DNA from: Empedobacter tilapiae | Lineage (GTDB): Bacteria > Bacteroidota > Bacteroidia > Flavobacteriales > Weeksellaceae | Length of the DNA stretch: 64,000 nt | NCBI RefSeq assembly: GCF_004785645.1 | Contig: NZ_SRPE01000001.1 | Span: 62,001-126,000, forward strand | Direction: 5' to 3' | Shown: one piece after another, positions 18,116-26,513 of the stretch | How positions within the stretch are numbered: the stretch's first letter is position 1 | Layout of the letters: the number at the start of each line of letters is the position of its first letter | The notes under the pieces: generated by a model | Seen by the model: only the letters and a program-made list of their open reading frames with translations | What the model was told of the DNA's origin: nothing | Databases searched by the model: none | Translations under genes and position numbers: made by a program

Positions 18116-19351
18116 ATGAATTTTTCAGAATTAAATATAATTGAACCAATTTTAAAAGCAATTGAAGAGGCTGGATATACAGAACCAACCGAAATTCAAG
18201 AGCAATCTATTCCTTTAGTTTTAGAAGGAAATGACATTATTGGTTGCGCACAAACAGGAACAGGGAAAACGGCATCTTTTGCAATTCCTATTCTACAAAA
18301 TTTAACAAATTCTCCGAGCAAAGGAAGAAAAGTTAGAACATTAATTTTAACGCCAACGCGTGAATTAGCCATTCAAATCAACGAAAGTTTTAAATTATAT
18401 GGTAAAAACTTACCGTTAAAACATTTAGCTATTTTTGGAGGTGTTAATCAAAATCCACAAATCGGTGCTATCAAAAATGGTGTTGATATTTTAATTGCAA
18501 CACCTGGTCGTTTGTTAGATTTGATTGGACAAGGACATTTAAAAATTAATCAAATCGAGATTTTTGTTTTAGATGAAGCCGATCGTATGTTGGATATGGG
18601 ATTTGTTCATGAAATCAAAAAGATTTTAGAAATCATTCCAAAAGAAAGACAATCACTTTTCTTTTCTGCAACAATGCCAAAAAACATTCGAAAATTCTCT
18701 CATTCAGTTCTTCGTCGTCCAAAAGAAGTTAGCGTAACACCTGTTTCTTCAACTGCCGAAACGGTTGAGCAATTTGTTTATCATGTAGACAAGGATATGA
18801 AAGTGAAACTTTTAGTCAGCATTTTAAATGAACATCCAGAAGATCGTACTTTGATTTTTACACGTACAAAACATGGCGCAAATCGTTTGGTAAGACACTT
18901 GGAAAAGGCTGGAATTCCAGCTGCTGCGATTCATGGTGATAAATCTCAAAATGCAAGACAGCGTGCTTTAAATGATTTCAAAGAAGAAAAGTTGAAAGTT
19001 TTAATTGCGACTGATATTGCTGCTCGTGGAATTGATATTGATCAATTACCTTATGTGATCAATTATGAATTACCGAATGTTCCTGAAACGTATGTACACC
19101 GAATTGGACGTACTGGTCGTGCGGGACGCGAAGGAAAAGCAATTTCTTTATGTGCTGCTGACGAAAGAGGTGATTTGGCAAATATTGAGAAATTAATTGG
19201 TAATTATGTGACAGTTATTAAAACGCCAAAAGAGTTTTATAAATTACCTGACGCGAATAGCAACAATAATAATTTCAAGAAAAATAATACAGGTTTTAAA
19301 CCCAAAAAAGATACAAAACCAAAGAATCCTCATCGAGGAAAAAGAAAATAA
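18116..19351 (+). CDS. DEAD-box ATP-dependent RNA helicase (RhlE-like)
   Basis: A 411-residue RNA helicase with every family motif: Q motif (EPTEIQEQSIP), Walker A AQTGTGKT (45-52), PTRELAIQ, TPGRLLD, DEAD near 153, SAT, and the C-terminal helicase motifs ATDIAARGID and HRIGRTGRAGREG. The tail is short, low-complexity and basic (Asn- and Lys-rich), suited to binding RNA. Such helicases act in ribosome assembly, RNA decay or cold adaptation. The last 22 nt overlap the convergent barrel gene on the opposite strand, with no terminator between them. Confidence 0.95.
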   Translation: MNFSELNIIEPILKAIEEAGYTEPTEIQEQSIPLVLEGNDIIGCAQTGTGKTASFAIPILQNLTNSPSKGRKVRTLILTPTRELAIQINESFKLYGKNLPLKHLAIFGGVNQNPQIGAIKNGVDILIATPGRLLDLIGQGHLKINQIEIFVLDEADRMLDMGFVHEIKKILEIIPKERQSLFFSATMPKNIRKFSHSVLRRPKEVSVTPVSSTAETVEQFVYHVDKDMKVKLLVSILNEHPEDRTLIFTRTKHGANRLVRHLEKAGIPAAAIHGDKSQNARQRALNDFKEEKLKVLIATDIAARGIDIDQLPYVINYELPNVPETYVHRIGRTGRAGREGKAISLCAADERGDLANIEKLIGNYVTVIKTPKEFYKLPDANSNNNNFKKNNTGFKPKKDTKPKNPHRGKRK

Positions 19352-19956
19352 ATTCCAATCCCTACATTAAAATTTTTAATATAAGAATATTCACTAAACT
19401 TTGTCAATCCCCAAGATAAGCGCAAGCCAGCTTCTAATCTATCATTTATCTTATACCCTCCACCAACAGCTATAGCAGCTTGAAAATGTTTTATATTTTC
19501 CAATTTACCGTCCTCAGAAGGAATTTCATTTAACTTATCAGTATATTTCCCATGTACTGATAGTAAATAGGCTAACTCTGGACCCGCTTCAACATAAATT
19601 TTATTTGGTTGATACTTTAGTAACAAAGGTAATTTAATAAGATGTGTTTTATATTTAAAATCAAAACGTGGTTCGGTTGTATTATCATTTTGTCCAATTT
19701 GAAAATATTCAGTGTAAGAAACATTTACATTATTAAAAGATTGATAAGAATACATCAATTCTGGTTGAAAACTAAAATTATCTTTCAACTGAATTGTATA
19801 AAATCCTCCAACGTAAAAACCATATTGATTTTGATTATCTCCCATTTCTGCTTTTGTAATCCCTGTTGTTTGTCCACCAACTTTTATCCCATAAGATTGC
19901 TGTGCTAAACTCGGAACAGAAAACAAAATAGCTCCAATTAAAAATAGTTTATTCAT
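19330..19956 (-). CDS. Outer-membrane beta-barrel protein, PorT-like family
   Basis: About 208 residues with a signal peptide (MNKLFLIGAILFSVPSLAQ). The same strand pattern as its relatives at 350, 30651 and 33581 is visible: YGIKVGGQTTGI, SFQPELMYSYQSF, LIKLPLLLKYQP, VEAGPELAYLL. The longest frame starts 21 nt earlier (19977), but that would put charged residues before the signal peptide; the ATG at 19956 is preferred. Its 3' end overlaps the end of the DEAD-box helicase gene tail to tail. Ligand unknown. Confidence 0.85.
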   Translation of the reverse strand: MNKLFLIGAILFSVPSLAQQSYGIKVGGQTTGITKAEMGDNQNQYGFYVGGFYTIQLKDNFSFQPELMYSYQSFNNVNVSYTEYFQIGQNDNTTEPRFDFKYKTHLIKLPLLLKYQPNKIYVEAGPELAYLLSVHGKYTDKLNEIPSEDGKLENIKHFQAAIAVGGGYKINDRLEAGLRLSWGLTKFSEYSYIKNFNVGIGIYFLFPR

Positions 19957-20011
19957 AAATTTTGTCAAATAATTCATTAATATATCTATTAACGTTTATT
20001 TTAAAAAAATA

Positions 20012-21178
20012 TTATGCTTTTGGATTTTCTGTATATTTATCCACAATCATACTCAATGCACCATCAGTTGTAATGTTACATGCTGTTCCAAAACTATCCT
20101 GCAATGCGAAAATAGTCAAGATTAAAGCGACTCCAGCTTCATCAAATCCTAAAACATTTGATATTAATCCTAACGAAGCGACAACTGTTCCACCCGGAAC
20201 TCCTGGTGCTCCAACTGCAAAAATTCCTAAAAGTAAAACAAAAGTTACCATTGTTCCTAGATCAGGAATATGACCATACAAGACTTGAGAAACCGTCATC
20301 ACAAAGAAAACTTCAGTCAATACTGAGCCACATAAATGTGTATTCGAGAAAAATGGAATCGTAAAATTAGAAATCGTAGGTTTGATTACTTTACTATCAT
20401 TCACCGCTTTTACCGCAACTCCCAAAGAAGCCGCCGAAGACATTGTTCCAACTGCCGTTAAGTAAACAGGTGGATAATATTTTAAGAGTTTGAATGGATT
20501 AGTTTTATGATAAAACCCAGCAATTGTATACATTAATGTCATCCAAATAAAATGACCAACAATGACTATCAAAATTACTTTTAAGAAAACAGGTAATTGC
20601 TTTTCAATAGACCCTTCGTAACTTAAAACAGCAAAATTTGCTGCAATGAAAAAAGGTAAAATTGGAATCAAAACTTTATTCACCAAAAGAATCACTATAT
20701 CTTTAAATTGATCAAAAATCTTTTCTAATTCCTTTGCTTTTGTAATCAAAATTCCCATTCCCAACATCAATGAAATAACCAAAGCTGTCATCACCGAAAA
20801 AATTGGCGGAACATCTAATTGAAATAAAATTTTTGGAACTTCACGCAACGAATCGACTGAAGTTGGAATTGATAAATTTGGAATAATTTGATAACCTGCA
20901 ATCATCGAAAATAACCCCGCTCCTATAGAAGATAAATAGGCAATTAATAATGAAAAACCTACTATTTTAGCTGAGCCTTCGCTTAATTTCGTAATTGAAG
21001 AAACAATAAAACCGATTACAATTAACGGAACCAAAAAGAAGATTAATTGTCCTGTAAAATATTTTAAGGATAATACAACTTGAATTGTATTTTCGTTCAG
21101 ATAATTTCCTAAAACCAAACCGGCAATCACACCCAAAAGCAATCGAAATAATGTATTGCTCGCAATCTTTTTTAACAT
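20012..21178 (-). CDS. Dicarboxylate/amino acid:cation symporter (DAACS family)
   Basis: A 388-residue inner-membrane transporter of the glutamate/dicarboxylate type. Hydrophobic helices run throughout. The family's Ser-rich hairpin is seen as GTMSSAASLGVAV, and later conserved segments as FSNTHLCGSVLTEV, GAPGVPGGTVVASL and DSFGTACNITTDGAL. Substrates of the family are C4-dicarboxylates, glutamate/aspartate or serine, moved with Na+ or H+; I cannot tell which. The longest frame begins with a TTG at 21199, inside an exact minus-strand -7 box. The ATG at 21178, giving MLKKIASNTLFR, is therefore the likely start. Confidence 0.9.
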   Translation of the reverse strand: MLKKIASNTLFRLLLGVIAGLVLGNYLNENTIQVVLSLKYFTGQLIFFLVPLIVIGFIVSSITKLSEGSAKIVGFSLLIAYLSSIGAGLFSMIAGYQIIPNLSIPTSVDSLREVPKILFQLDVPPIFSVMTALVISLMLGMGILITKAKELEKIFDQFKDIVILLVNKVLIPILPFFIAANFAVLSYEGSIEKQLPVFLKVILIVIVGHFIWMTLMYTIAGFYHKTNPFKLLKYYPPVYLTAVGTMSSAASLGVAVKAVNDSKVIKPTISNFTIPFFSNTHLCGSVLTEVFFVMTVSQVLYGHIPDLGTMVTFVLLLGIFAVGAPGVPGGTVVASLGLISNVLGFDEAGVALILTIFALQDSFGTACNITTDGALSMIVDKYTENPKA

Positions 21179-21196
21179 TTGACACAAAATTTGCGA

Positions 21197-21204
21197 CAAA
21201 TATA
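21197..21204 (-). promoter_or_regulatory. -7 box TATATTTG of the symporter gene (minus strand)
   Basis: Exact TAnnTTTG on the minus strand; predicted transcript start near 21193, giving a leader of about 15 nt before the ATG at 21178. Confidence 0.55.
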
Positions 21205-21303
21205 AACTCTATTAATTTAATAGACTAAATATGTTTTAGGAAATATTTAAATCTTTTTACTAAATTATATGACATTAAAAAAGTACAAAATAAAAAGTAC
21301 ACT

Positions 21304-21326
21304 GTCACTCTGAGCCTGTCGAAGAA
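21304..21326 (-). repeat. Inverted repeat, left copy, bounding the GIY-YIG gene
   Basis: A 23-nt segment with core CTCTGAGCCTGTCGAAGAA. It matches the reverse complement of 21629-21651 at 21 of 23 positions. It contains the stop codon (21305-21307) and the last codons of the GIY-YIG gene (DSSTGSE). The core resembles a repeat that I recall as frequent in Bacteroidota genomes (CATTCTGAGC..GTCGAAGAA). Confidence 0.8.
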
Positions 21327-21616
21327 TCTTTTCTATTTTTTGATAATAAAGGTAAATCTTCAAATCTATTATTAATTAAAGCTTCTTTTTTAGCTCTACT
21401 CCAACCTTTCAGTTTCTTCTCAAAAATTATTGCATCGTTTACGTCTAAAAATTCTTCATTAAAAACTAATTTAATTGGTCTTCTCGAAAAAGTATGACTC
21501 ATAGGATTTATTCCGTCGTTATGCTCATTAATTCTTTTTTGGAGATTATTTGTCACTCCTACATAATACGAATTGTCTGAACATTTTATAATATAGACAT
21601 AATATATTTTTCTCAT
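21305..21616 (-). CDS. GIY-YIG domain nuclease, single-domain, bounded by inverted repeats
   Basis: A 103-residue protein made almost entirely of a GIY-YIG nuclease domain (UPF0213/YhbQ type). YVYIIKCSDNSYYVGVTN supplies the YVYI...YVG signature, followed by NLQKRINEHNDG with the catalytic-type Arg, and the conserved FNEEFLDVNDAIIFEKKLKGWSR with the catalytic Glu in FEKKLK. The family cuts DNA; cellular roles of the short members are poorly known. The gene sits between two inverted copies of a 23-nt repeat, and the left copy encodes its C-terminal tail and stop. This looks like a small mobile or repeat-associated unit. Confidence 0.9.
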   Translation of the reverse strand: MRKIYYVYIIKCSDNSYYVGVTNNLQKRINEHNDGINPMSHTFSRRPIKLVFNEEFLDVNDAIIFEKKLKGWSRAKKEALINNRFEDLPLLSKNRKDSSTGSE

Positions 21617-21628
21617 AACAAAGCTTTA

Positions 21629-21651
21629 TTCTTCGACAAGCTCAGAATGAC
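21629..21651 (+). repeat. Inverted repeat, right copy, bounding the GIY-YIG gene
   Basis: A 23-nt segment with core TTCGACAAGCTCAGAATGAC, the inverted partner of 21304-21326 with two mismatches. It begins 13 nt upstream of the GIY-YIG start codon. No clear target-site duplication is seen outside the two copies. Confidence 0.8.
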
Positions 21652-21706
21652 CGCTGTATTATTTATAATCTTTTCATATCACTTTGAGTGTCCAAGAGTT
21701 ATTATT

Positions 21707-22966
21707 TTAACACTCCTCTCTCACAAACTGAATTGCCAAATTAAGTGCATTATTGGAAACAATTTTGGTGAAATCTTCTCGGTCCAAATAGGGATAAAAA
21801 TATTTTTTATTCAATGTTATATTACCATTTGTGATCGAAATCCAAACCGTTCCAACCTCTTTTCCGTCTTCACCTTTATTTGGACCAGCAACACCAGTTG
21901 TAGAAATACTAATATCAGTTTTTAATTGATTTCGAACACCTTTTGCCATTTGTTTAGCAACTTGTTCCGAAACAACTGTAAATTCATCAATGTCAGATTG
22001 ACTCACGTTTAGCAAATTTACTTTTACCGAAGTGTCGTACGAAACAATTGTTCCGAAATAATAAGCAGAACTTCCCGAAACAGACGTGATCAAACTTGCT
22101 ATATTTCCTCCTGTACAACTTTCGGCAGTCGAAATTGTCAATCTTTTTTCTCGTAAAATATCACCCAAAACTTGTTGCGCACTTCCAGAATTTTCGGAAA
22201 TTAGAAATTCTCCAGCAATTAATTTGAATTTATTAATCTGATATTGAATTTCATTTTGTAAAAATTCTTTATTCGTTCCAAAAGCTGAAAATCGTAAATC
22301 AATAGAAGTTCTGTTGGGTAAATAAGCCAAGTGAATAAATTCGGGCAAATTATTTTCCCACTCTTCAACTAAAAGAGCCAAATCACTTTCAGGAATTCCA
22401 CTCACCAAAATATCACGATGAACAATAGTTTCTGATTGAAATTGGTTTTGTAATCTTGGAATAATTTCATCGCGTATCAAACCTTTCATTTCAAAAGGAA
22501 CACCTGGCAAATTGATGATAATTTTATCATTAACAGTAGTCCAAAGACAAGGCGCAGTTCCATATTTATTTTGAATAAAAGTAGATTTCTCTGGAATTAA
22601 TCCTTGATCTTGATTCAAACTATTTAACTCTTTTGCGTAACCTCTTGTTTGAAATAATTGAATAATATTCTCTAAAACCTTAGGTTCTTGAACTAATTCA
22701 CAATTCAAAAATTGACACAAAGCTGCTTTGGTTTTATCATCTTTTGTTGGTCCTAAACCACCTGTTACAATTACAATATTTGATTTAGAAATTCCTCGTT
22801 GAAAAGCTTCGACAATATGATTCATTTCGTCTTGAACAGAAATAATTTCTTCCACCTCAATCCCAATCGTATTCAATTGTTTGGCAATAAATGCAGAATT
22901 TGTATCCACAATTTGTCCGATAAGAATTTCATCACCAATTGTAAGTAATGTCGCTTTAATTTTCAT
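21707..22966 (-). CDS. cinA: CinA-like protein (competence/damage-inducible, NMN deamidase domain)
   Basis: About 419 residues in two parts. The N-terminal molybdopterin-binding-like domain carries GDEILIGQIVDTNSAFIA and VTGGLGPTKDD; in CinA it has ADP-ribose pyrophosphatase activity. The C-terminal CinA/PncC domain (about 255-415, TAESCTGGNIASLIT, STTGVAGP) deamidates nicotinamide mononucleotide in the pyridine-nucleotide salvage cycle. The open frame reaches 23008, but MKIKATLLTIGDE at 22966 is the family start. The extra upstream codons are the terminator hairpin of the preceding gene. The start lies only a few bases after that hairpin's T-run. Confidence 0.92.
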   Translation of the reverse strand: MKIKATLLTIGDEILIGQIVDTNSAFIAKQLNTIGIEVEEIISVQDEMNHIVEAFQRGISKSNIVIVTGGLGPTKDDKTKAALCQFLNCELVQEPKVLENIIQLFQTRGYAKELNSLNQDQGLIPEKSTFIQNKYGTAPCLWTTVNDKIIINLPGVPFEMKGLIRDEIIPRLQNQFQSETIVHRDILVSGIPESDLALLVEEWENNLPEFIHLAYLPNRTSIDLRFSAFGTNKEFLQNEIQYQINKFKLIAGEFLISENSGSAQQVLGDILREKRLTISTAESCTGGNIASLITSVSGSSAYYFGTIVSYDTSVKVNLLNVSQSDIDEFTVVSEQVAKQMAKGVRNQLKTDISISTTGVAGPNKGEDGKEVGTVWISITNGNITLNKKYFYPYLDREDFTKIVSNNALNLAIQFVREEC

Positions 22967-22973
22967 ACACAAA

Positions 22974-23003
22974 AAAACTTGCTTAAAGTTAAGCAAGTTT
23001 AAT
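22974..23003 (-). terminator. Terminator of the GLPGLI gene, abutting the cinA start
   Basis: A 10-bp stem (AAACTTGCTT / AAGCAAGTTT) followed on the minus strand by seven T residues. It begins right after the GLPGLI stop codon and ends within a few bases of the cinA ATG. Confidence 0.8.
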
Positions 23004-23011
23004 GTCATTAT

Positions 23012-23767
23012 CTATTTTTTATCAATACCTTCATTGTTAACTTCATTTCTTCTTTTATCAAGATCGTCCCATATTTTCTCTAATTCATCATTCGAAATTT
23101 TGTTTCCTTTTGTAGGAATAACAATCTTATATTTTGATTTTTCTTTTACTGAATTTGCTTTATAAAAACCAAAATATTCTCCCATTTCATCTTCATAACT
23201 AATCTCAAGATCAAGAACCAAACCTCCAGGACTCATGAAATTAATTAGCATTAAATCTGTTTTAATTTCTGGAACAAACCAAGCAACAAAGATTCTGTCA
23301 TTAAAATTTGCAGTTGCTTTTTGTGCTTTATATCCGAGAATTTCTTTTGTTTCATTTGATAATTTCCAATCAAGATTATTTATTTTATCATAAACAATAT
23401 ATTTTTTTCCATAAACATCTTGTTGCATCAACACTTCTTGTTTTTCAGTATTGAAATAAGTTGTTCCAAAATACATATATGGTGCACTTTTCTTAATAAA
23501 AACAATTTGTCCTTGTACATTCTCAACTTTTGGTAATTCAATTGTGTTTGCTTCGTCTTTATGCAGAATAAATTTAAACTCTAAAGCAGCTGGATTTTCA
23601 TTTTGATCAATATTTTGTTTTCTTAACTCAAAATCAGTAATATCTTTATAAAAGTCTAAACCTTTTTGATTATATTTTACTTTAATCTGTGTTTCATATT
23701 CTACCTCATAAAATTGTGCATTCACATAGCTAGAAACTAAAACTATTAGTACGATTAGTTTTTTCAT
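23012..23767 (-). CDS. GLPGLI family protein
   Basis: A 251-residue exported protein with signal peptide (MKKLIVLIVLVSSYVNAQ). The family core is visible as LDWKLSNETKEILGYKAQKATA, then FNDRIFVAWFVPEI and the name-giving motif, here varied as NFMSPGGLVLDLEI instead of GLPGLI. The family is restricted to Bacteroidota, lies in the periplasm or on the surface, and has no established function. It has its own terminator directly behind the stop codon and sits between lipA and cinA without obvious functional link. Confidence 0.88.
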   Translation of the reverse strand: MKKLIVLIVLVSSYVNAQFYEVEYETQIKVKYNQKGLDFYKDITDFELRKQNIDQNENPAALEFKFILHKDEANTIELPKVENVQGQIVFIKKSAPYMYFGTTYFNTEKQEVLMQQDVYGKKYIVYDKINNLDWKLSNETKEILGYKAQKATANFNDRIFVAWFVPEIKTDLMLINFMSPGGLVLDLEISYEDEMGEYFGFYKANSVKEKSKYKIVIPTKGNKISNDELEKIWDDLDKRRNEVNNEGIDKK

Positions 23768-23849
23768 ATTAGATATTATTAATATCTAAATATAACAAAA
23801 AAGAGACACAACTAATTGTGTATCTTTAAAATATAATAAAAAAATTTAA

Positions 23850-24719
23850 TTATAAAATATGTTTCTCAGCATGATAAGAAGAACGAACCAATGGCCCAGA
23901 TTCTACATGACGGAATCCTAATCCGCGTGCAAAATCTTCGTATTTCTTGAATTGTTCTGGCGTGATAAATTCTTTCAAAGGCAAATGTTTTTTTGTTGGT
24001 TGCAAATATTGACCAATTGTAATAACATCTACTTTTGCATTAGCAACTTCCTGAATTGTTTCAAAAACCTCATCTTCAAACTCACCCAAACCAAGCATAA
24101 TTCCAGTCTTTGTACGACGTTGACCTGCTTCTTTTGCGTAACGTAAAACTTCTAACGATCGATCATATTTTGCTTGTATACGAACTTCTCTTGTTAAACG
24201 ACGAACAGTTTCCATGTTATGAGATAATACTTCTGGTGAAGCCTCAACTAAACGATCAATGTGTTTTTCAATTCCTTGAAAATCTGGAATCAAAGTTTCC
24301 ATTGTTGTTCCTGGACTAATTCTACGAACAGCATGTATAGTTTCTGCCCAAATAATAGATCCCATATCTTTCAAATCATCACGATCTACAGACGTTAAAA
24401 CTGCATGCTTTATTTGCATTAATTTGATAGAACGAGCTACTTTTTCTGGCTCTGCCCAATCCACCTGTTCTGGACGACCAGTTTTTACACCACAAAAACC
24501 ACACGAACGTGTACATACATTTCCCAAAATCATAAATGTTGCAGTACCTTCTCCCCAACATTCACCCATATTTGGGCAACTACCACTTTGACAAATGGTA
24601 TTCAATTTATATTTATCAACTAAACCTCTTAATTCTCGATGTTTTTTTCCTGTTGGTAATTTAACACGTAACCATTCAGGTTTTTTTACTCTTCCATCTG
24701 GTAATAGCTCAACACTCAT
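23850..24719 (-). CDS. lipA: Lipoyl synthase
   Basis: A radical SAM enzyme that inserts two sulfur atoms into octanoyl chains to form the lipoyl cofactor of pyruvate and 2-oxoglutarate dehydrogenases and the glycine cleavage system. Both iron-sulfur clusters are supported: the auxiliary cluster cysteines Cys43, Cys48, Cys54 (CQSGSCPNMGEC) and the radical SAM triad Cys69, Cys73, Cys76 (CTRSCGFC). The C-terminal serine region RSSYHAEKH is present. The 289-residue length is normal. Transcribed alone. Confidence 0.97.
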   Translation of the reverse strand: MSVELLPDGRVKKPEWLRVKLPTGKKHRELRGLVDKYKLNTICQSGSCPNMGECWGEGTATFMILGNVCTRSCGFCGVKTGRPEQVDWAEPEKVARSIKLMQIKHAVLTSVDRDDLKDMGSIIWAETIHAVRRISPGTTMETLIPDFQGIEKHIDRLVEASPEVLSHNMETVRRLTREVRIQAKYDRSLEVLRYAKEAGQRRTKTGIMLGLGEFEDEVFETIQEVANAKVDVITIGQYLQPTKKHLPLKEFITPEQFKKYEDFARGLGFRHVESGPLVRSSYHAEKHIL

Positions 24720-24892
24720 ACATTACTTTTCTGATTGGCTAATTTACAAAGATTTTTTGGAAGATTTTACATTCTAAACATTGGATTAAATTTTGAATAA
24801 AAACAAAAAAAATACAATTTTTAACATTATTTGGAATATTATTTGGGATTAATTTCATATAAAATATTGTGTAAATTAAATATCAAAACTCA

Positions 24893-25375
24893 ATGAAAAA
24901 ATTAATAATGGCTATTTCTTTCACTAGTTTAATAATCTTTAGCTGTGAAACTAAAAAACATGAAAACATAAACAAGACAGAAGATGTAACATTGGATTCA
25001 TCTACCACTAACCTTCCTAAAGATAGTTTAACTACAGGTCATGTTGATGAACATAATTCTAAAACATCTATTGATTGGGTTGGTACTTATGAAGGAGTTT
25101 TACCTTGTGCTGATTGTGAAGGAATAAAAACAACTTTAACTATTAATAAGGATGAAACTTTTACTTTATCTCAAGAGTATTTAAACAAAAATTTCAAATT
25201 AGAAGACAAAGGTAAATTAGAATGGTCTAAAGATGGTGGATCTATCAAAATTACAACTAAAGAGAATGGTAATTTTAATTATAAAGTCGGTGAAAATAAA
25301 TTATTTTCATTAGATCAAGAAGGAAAAGAGATTACAGGTTCTCTTGCTGATAAATATGTTTTAATAAAACAATAA
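24893..25375 (+). CDS. NlpE-like lipoprotein (copy 1)
   Basis: A 160-residue lipoprotein with lipobox ending in Cys18 (SLIIFSC), a ~40-residue Ser/Thr-rich linker and an NlpE N-terminal domain. The domain is shown by DWVGTYEGVLPCADCEGI with the CxxC pair Cys72 and Cys75, then regular beta strands. In E. coli NlpE senses surface contact and copper or misfolded lipoproteins; the C-terminal domain of that protein is absent here. A close paralogue lies at 26006, about 500 nt downstream, on the other side of an alkyltransferase gene of opposite strand. Confidence 0.88.
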   Translation: MKKLIMAISFTSLIIFSCETKKHENINKTEDVTLDSSTTNLPKDSLTTGHVDEHNSKTSIDWVGTYEGVLPCADCEGIKTTLTINKDETFTLSQEYLNKNFKLEDKGKLEWSKDGGSIKITTKENGNFNYKVGENKLFSLDQEGKEITGSLADKYVLIKQ

Positions 25376-25385
25376 TTTGATAAAG

Positions 25386-25409
25386 AAATCCCGATACTTT
25401 TCGGGATTT
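25386..25409. terminator. Bidirectional terminator between NlpE copy 1 and the alkyltransferase
   Basis: A 9-bp perfect GC-containing stem (25386-25394 with 25401-25409) followed by a T-run, between convergent genes. Confidence 0.8.
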
Positions 25410-25413
25410 TATT

Positions 25414-25920
25414 TTAAAATAATTTTAATTGTTTAGATTCTAGTTCTAATAGATATTGTTTACGTTTTTTTCCTCCAGCATAACCTGTTAAAGATCCATC
25501 AGAACCAATAACTCTGTGACAAGGCACTACTATTGCAATTTTATTTTTCCCATTAGCATTTGCTACAGCTCTTATCGCTAATAAATCTCCAACAGCTATC
25601 GATTGATCTTTGTACGATCTTGTTTCTCCAAACGGAATTTTAATTAATTCGTTCCAAACTTTTTTCTGGAAATCAGTTCCAATCAAATCAAGTGGAATTG
25701 TAAATTCTTTTAGATTTCCTTCAAAATAATCATTCAATTCATTTTCTAAACGATTCAAAACTTCATCATCCTTTTCCAAAATTTCACCCAAGTTTTCTAT
25801 TTCTTTGAGTTGTTTTTCGGTCGATTTTCCATCAAAAAACTCTAACATACAAAGTCCTTTTTCCGACTTTATTGCAAGCATTTCTCCAAGAGGTGTTTGT
25901 ATTTTTTTTGAGCGAAACAT
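25414..25920 (-). CDS. ogt: Methylated-DNA--protein-cysteine methyltransferase
   Basis: Repairs O6-alkylguanine (and O4-alkylthymine) by transferring the alkyl group to its own cysteine. The 168-residue protein has the active-site motif PCHRVIGSDGSLTGYAGG with acceptor Cys134. The DNA-binding helix-turn-helix region FGETRSYKDQS and ARAVANANG-like segment (AIRAVANANGKN) are present. There is an N-terminal ribonuclease-like domain of usual size and no Ada transcription-factor domain, so it is of the Ogt type. It is flanked by two NlpE-like genes on the opposite strand. Confidence 0.94.
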   Translation of the reverse strand: MFRSKKIQTPLGEMLAIKSEKGLCMLEFFDGKSTEKQLKEIENLGEILEKDDEVLNRLENELNDYFEGNLKEFTIPLDLIGTDFQKKVWNELIKIPFGETRSYKDQSIAVGDLLAIRAVANANGKNKIAIVVPCHRVIGSDGSLTGYAGGKKRKQYLLELESKQLKLF

Positions 25921-26005
25921 TTTATAAAATTTTAGTTGAAAGTTAGAAAAATATAGTCGTAATTTGGTATCAAATTTGTTGTTAAAAATATCATAAAATT
26001 AATTT

Positions 26006-26458
26006 ATGAAAAAATCTATTTTTGCGAGTGTTTTCGCATCATTCATTATATTCTCTTGTCAATCAAAAGGTGTTCAACAAGAACAAAAAAATACAGATTC
26101 CTCTACAGAAATTACAGAAGCTGTAAAAAAAGAACACAATTCTATGAATTCGTTGGATTGGGCTGGAAAATATGAAGGAACTTTACCTTGTGCCGATTGC
26201 GAAGGAATAAAATATATTGTTGAATTGAAAAAAGATGGTAACTTTTTTATTGAGCAAGAATATCTAGGAAAAGAAACAGTTTATCAAGACGAAGGATTTT
26301 ATAAATGGGATGCTTCTGGAAATGTTTTACATTTAAATTCGAATGTAAGTCCGTTAGTATTGAAAGTTGAAGAAAATAGATTGAAAGTTTTGGATCAACA
26401 AGGAAAAGAAATTACAGGAAATTTGAAAGATAAATATATCTTGAAAAAGACTAAATAA
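26006..26458 (+). CDS. NlpE-like lipoprotein (copy 2)
   Basis: A 150-residue lipoprotein, paralogue of the protein at 24893. Lipobox Cys18 (SFIIFSC), a polar linker, then DWAGKYEGTLPCADCEGI with Cys62 and Cys65, and the shared ending KEITGNLKDKYILKK. The two copies agree well over the NlpE domain and differ mostly in the linker, pointing to an old local duplication. Its own terminator follows. Confidence 0.88.
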   Translation: MKKSIFASVFASFIIFSCQSKGVQQEQKNTDSSTEITEAVKKEHNSMNSLDWAGKYEGTLPCADCEGIKYIVELKKDGNFFIEQEYLGKETVYQDEGFYKWDASGNVLHLNSNVSPLVLKVEENRLKVLDQQGKEITGNLKDKYILKKTK

Positions 26459-26466
26459 TAAAAAGC

Positions 26467-26497
26467 AAAAGGCAATTTCGATTACGGATTGCCTTTT
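26467..26497. terminator. Terminator between NlpE copy 2 and the Nudix gene
   Basis: A 10-bp perfect stem (26467-26476 with 26488-26497), T-rich on the plus side and A-rich on the other, between convergent genes. Confidence 0.8.
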
Positions 26498-26513
26498 ATT
26501 TTTGAAATTATAT

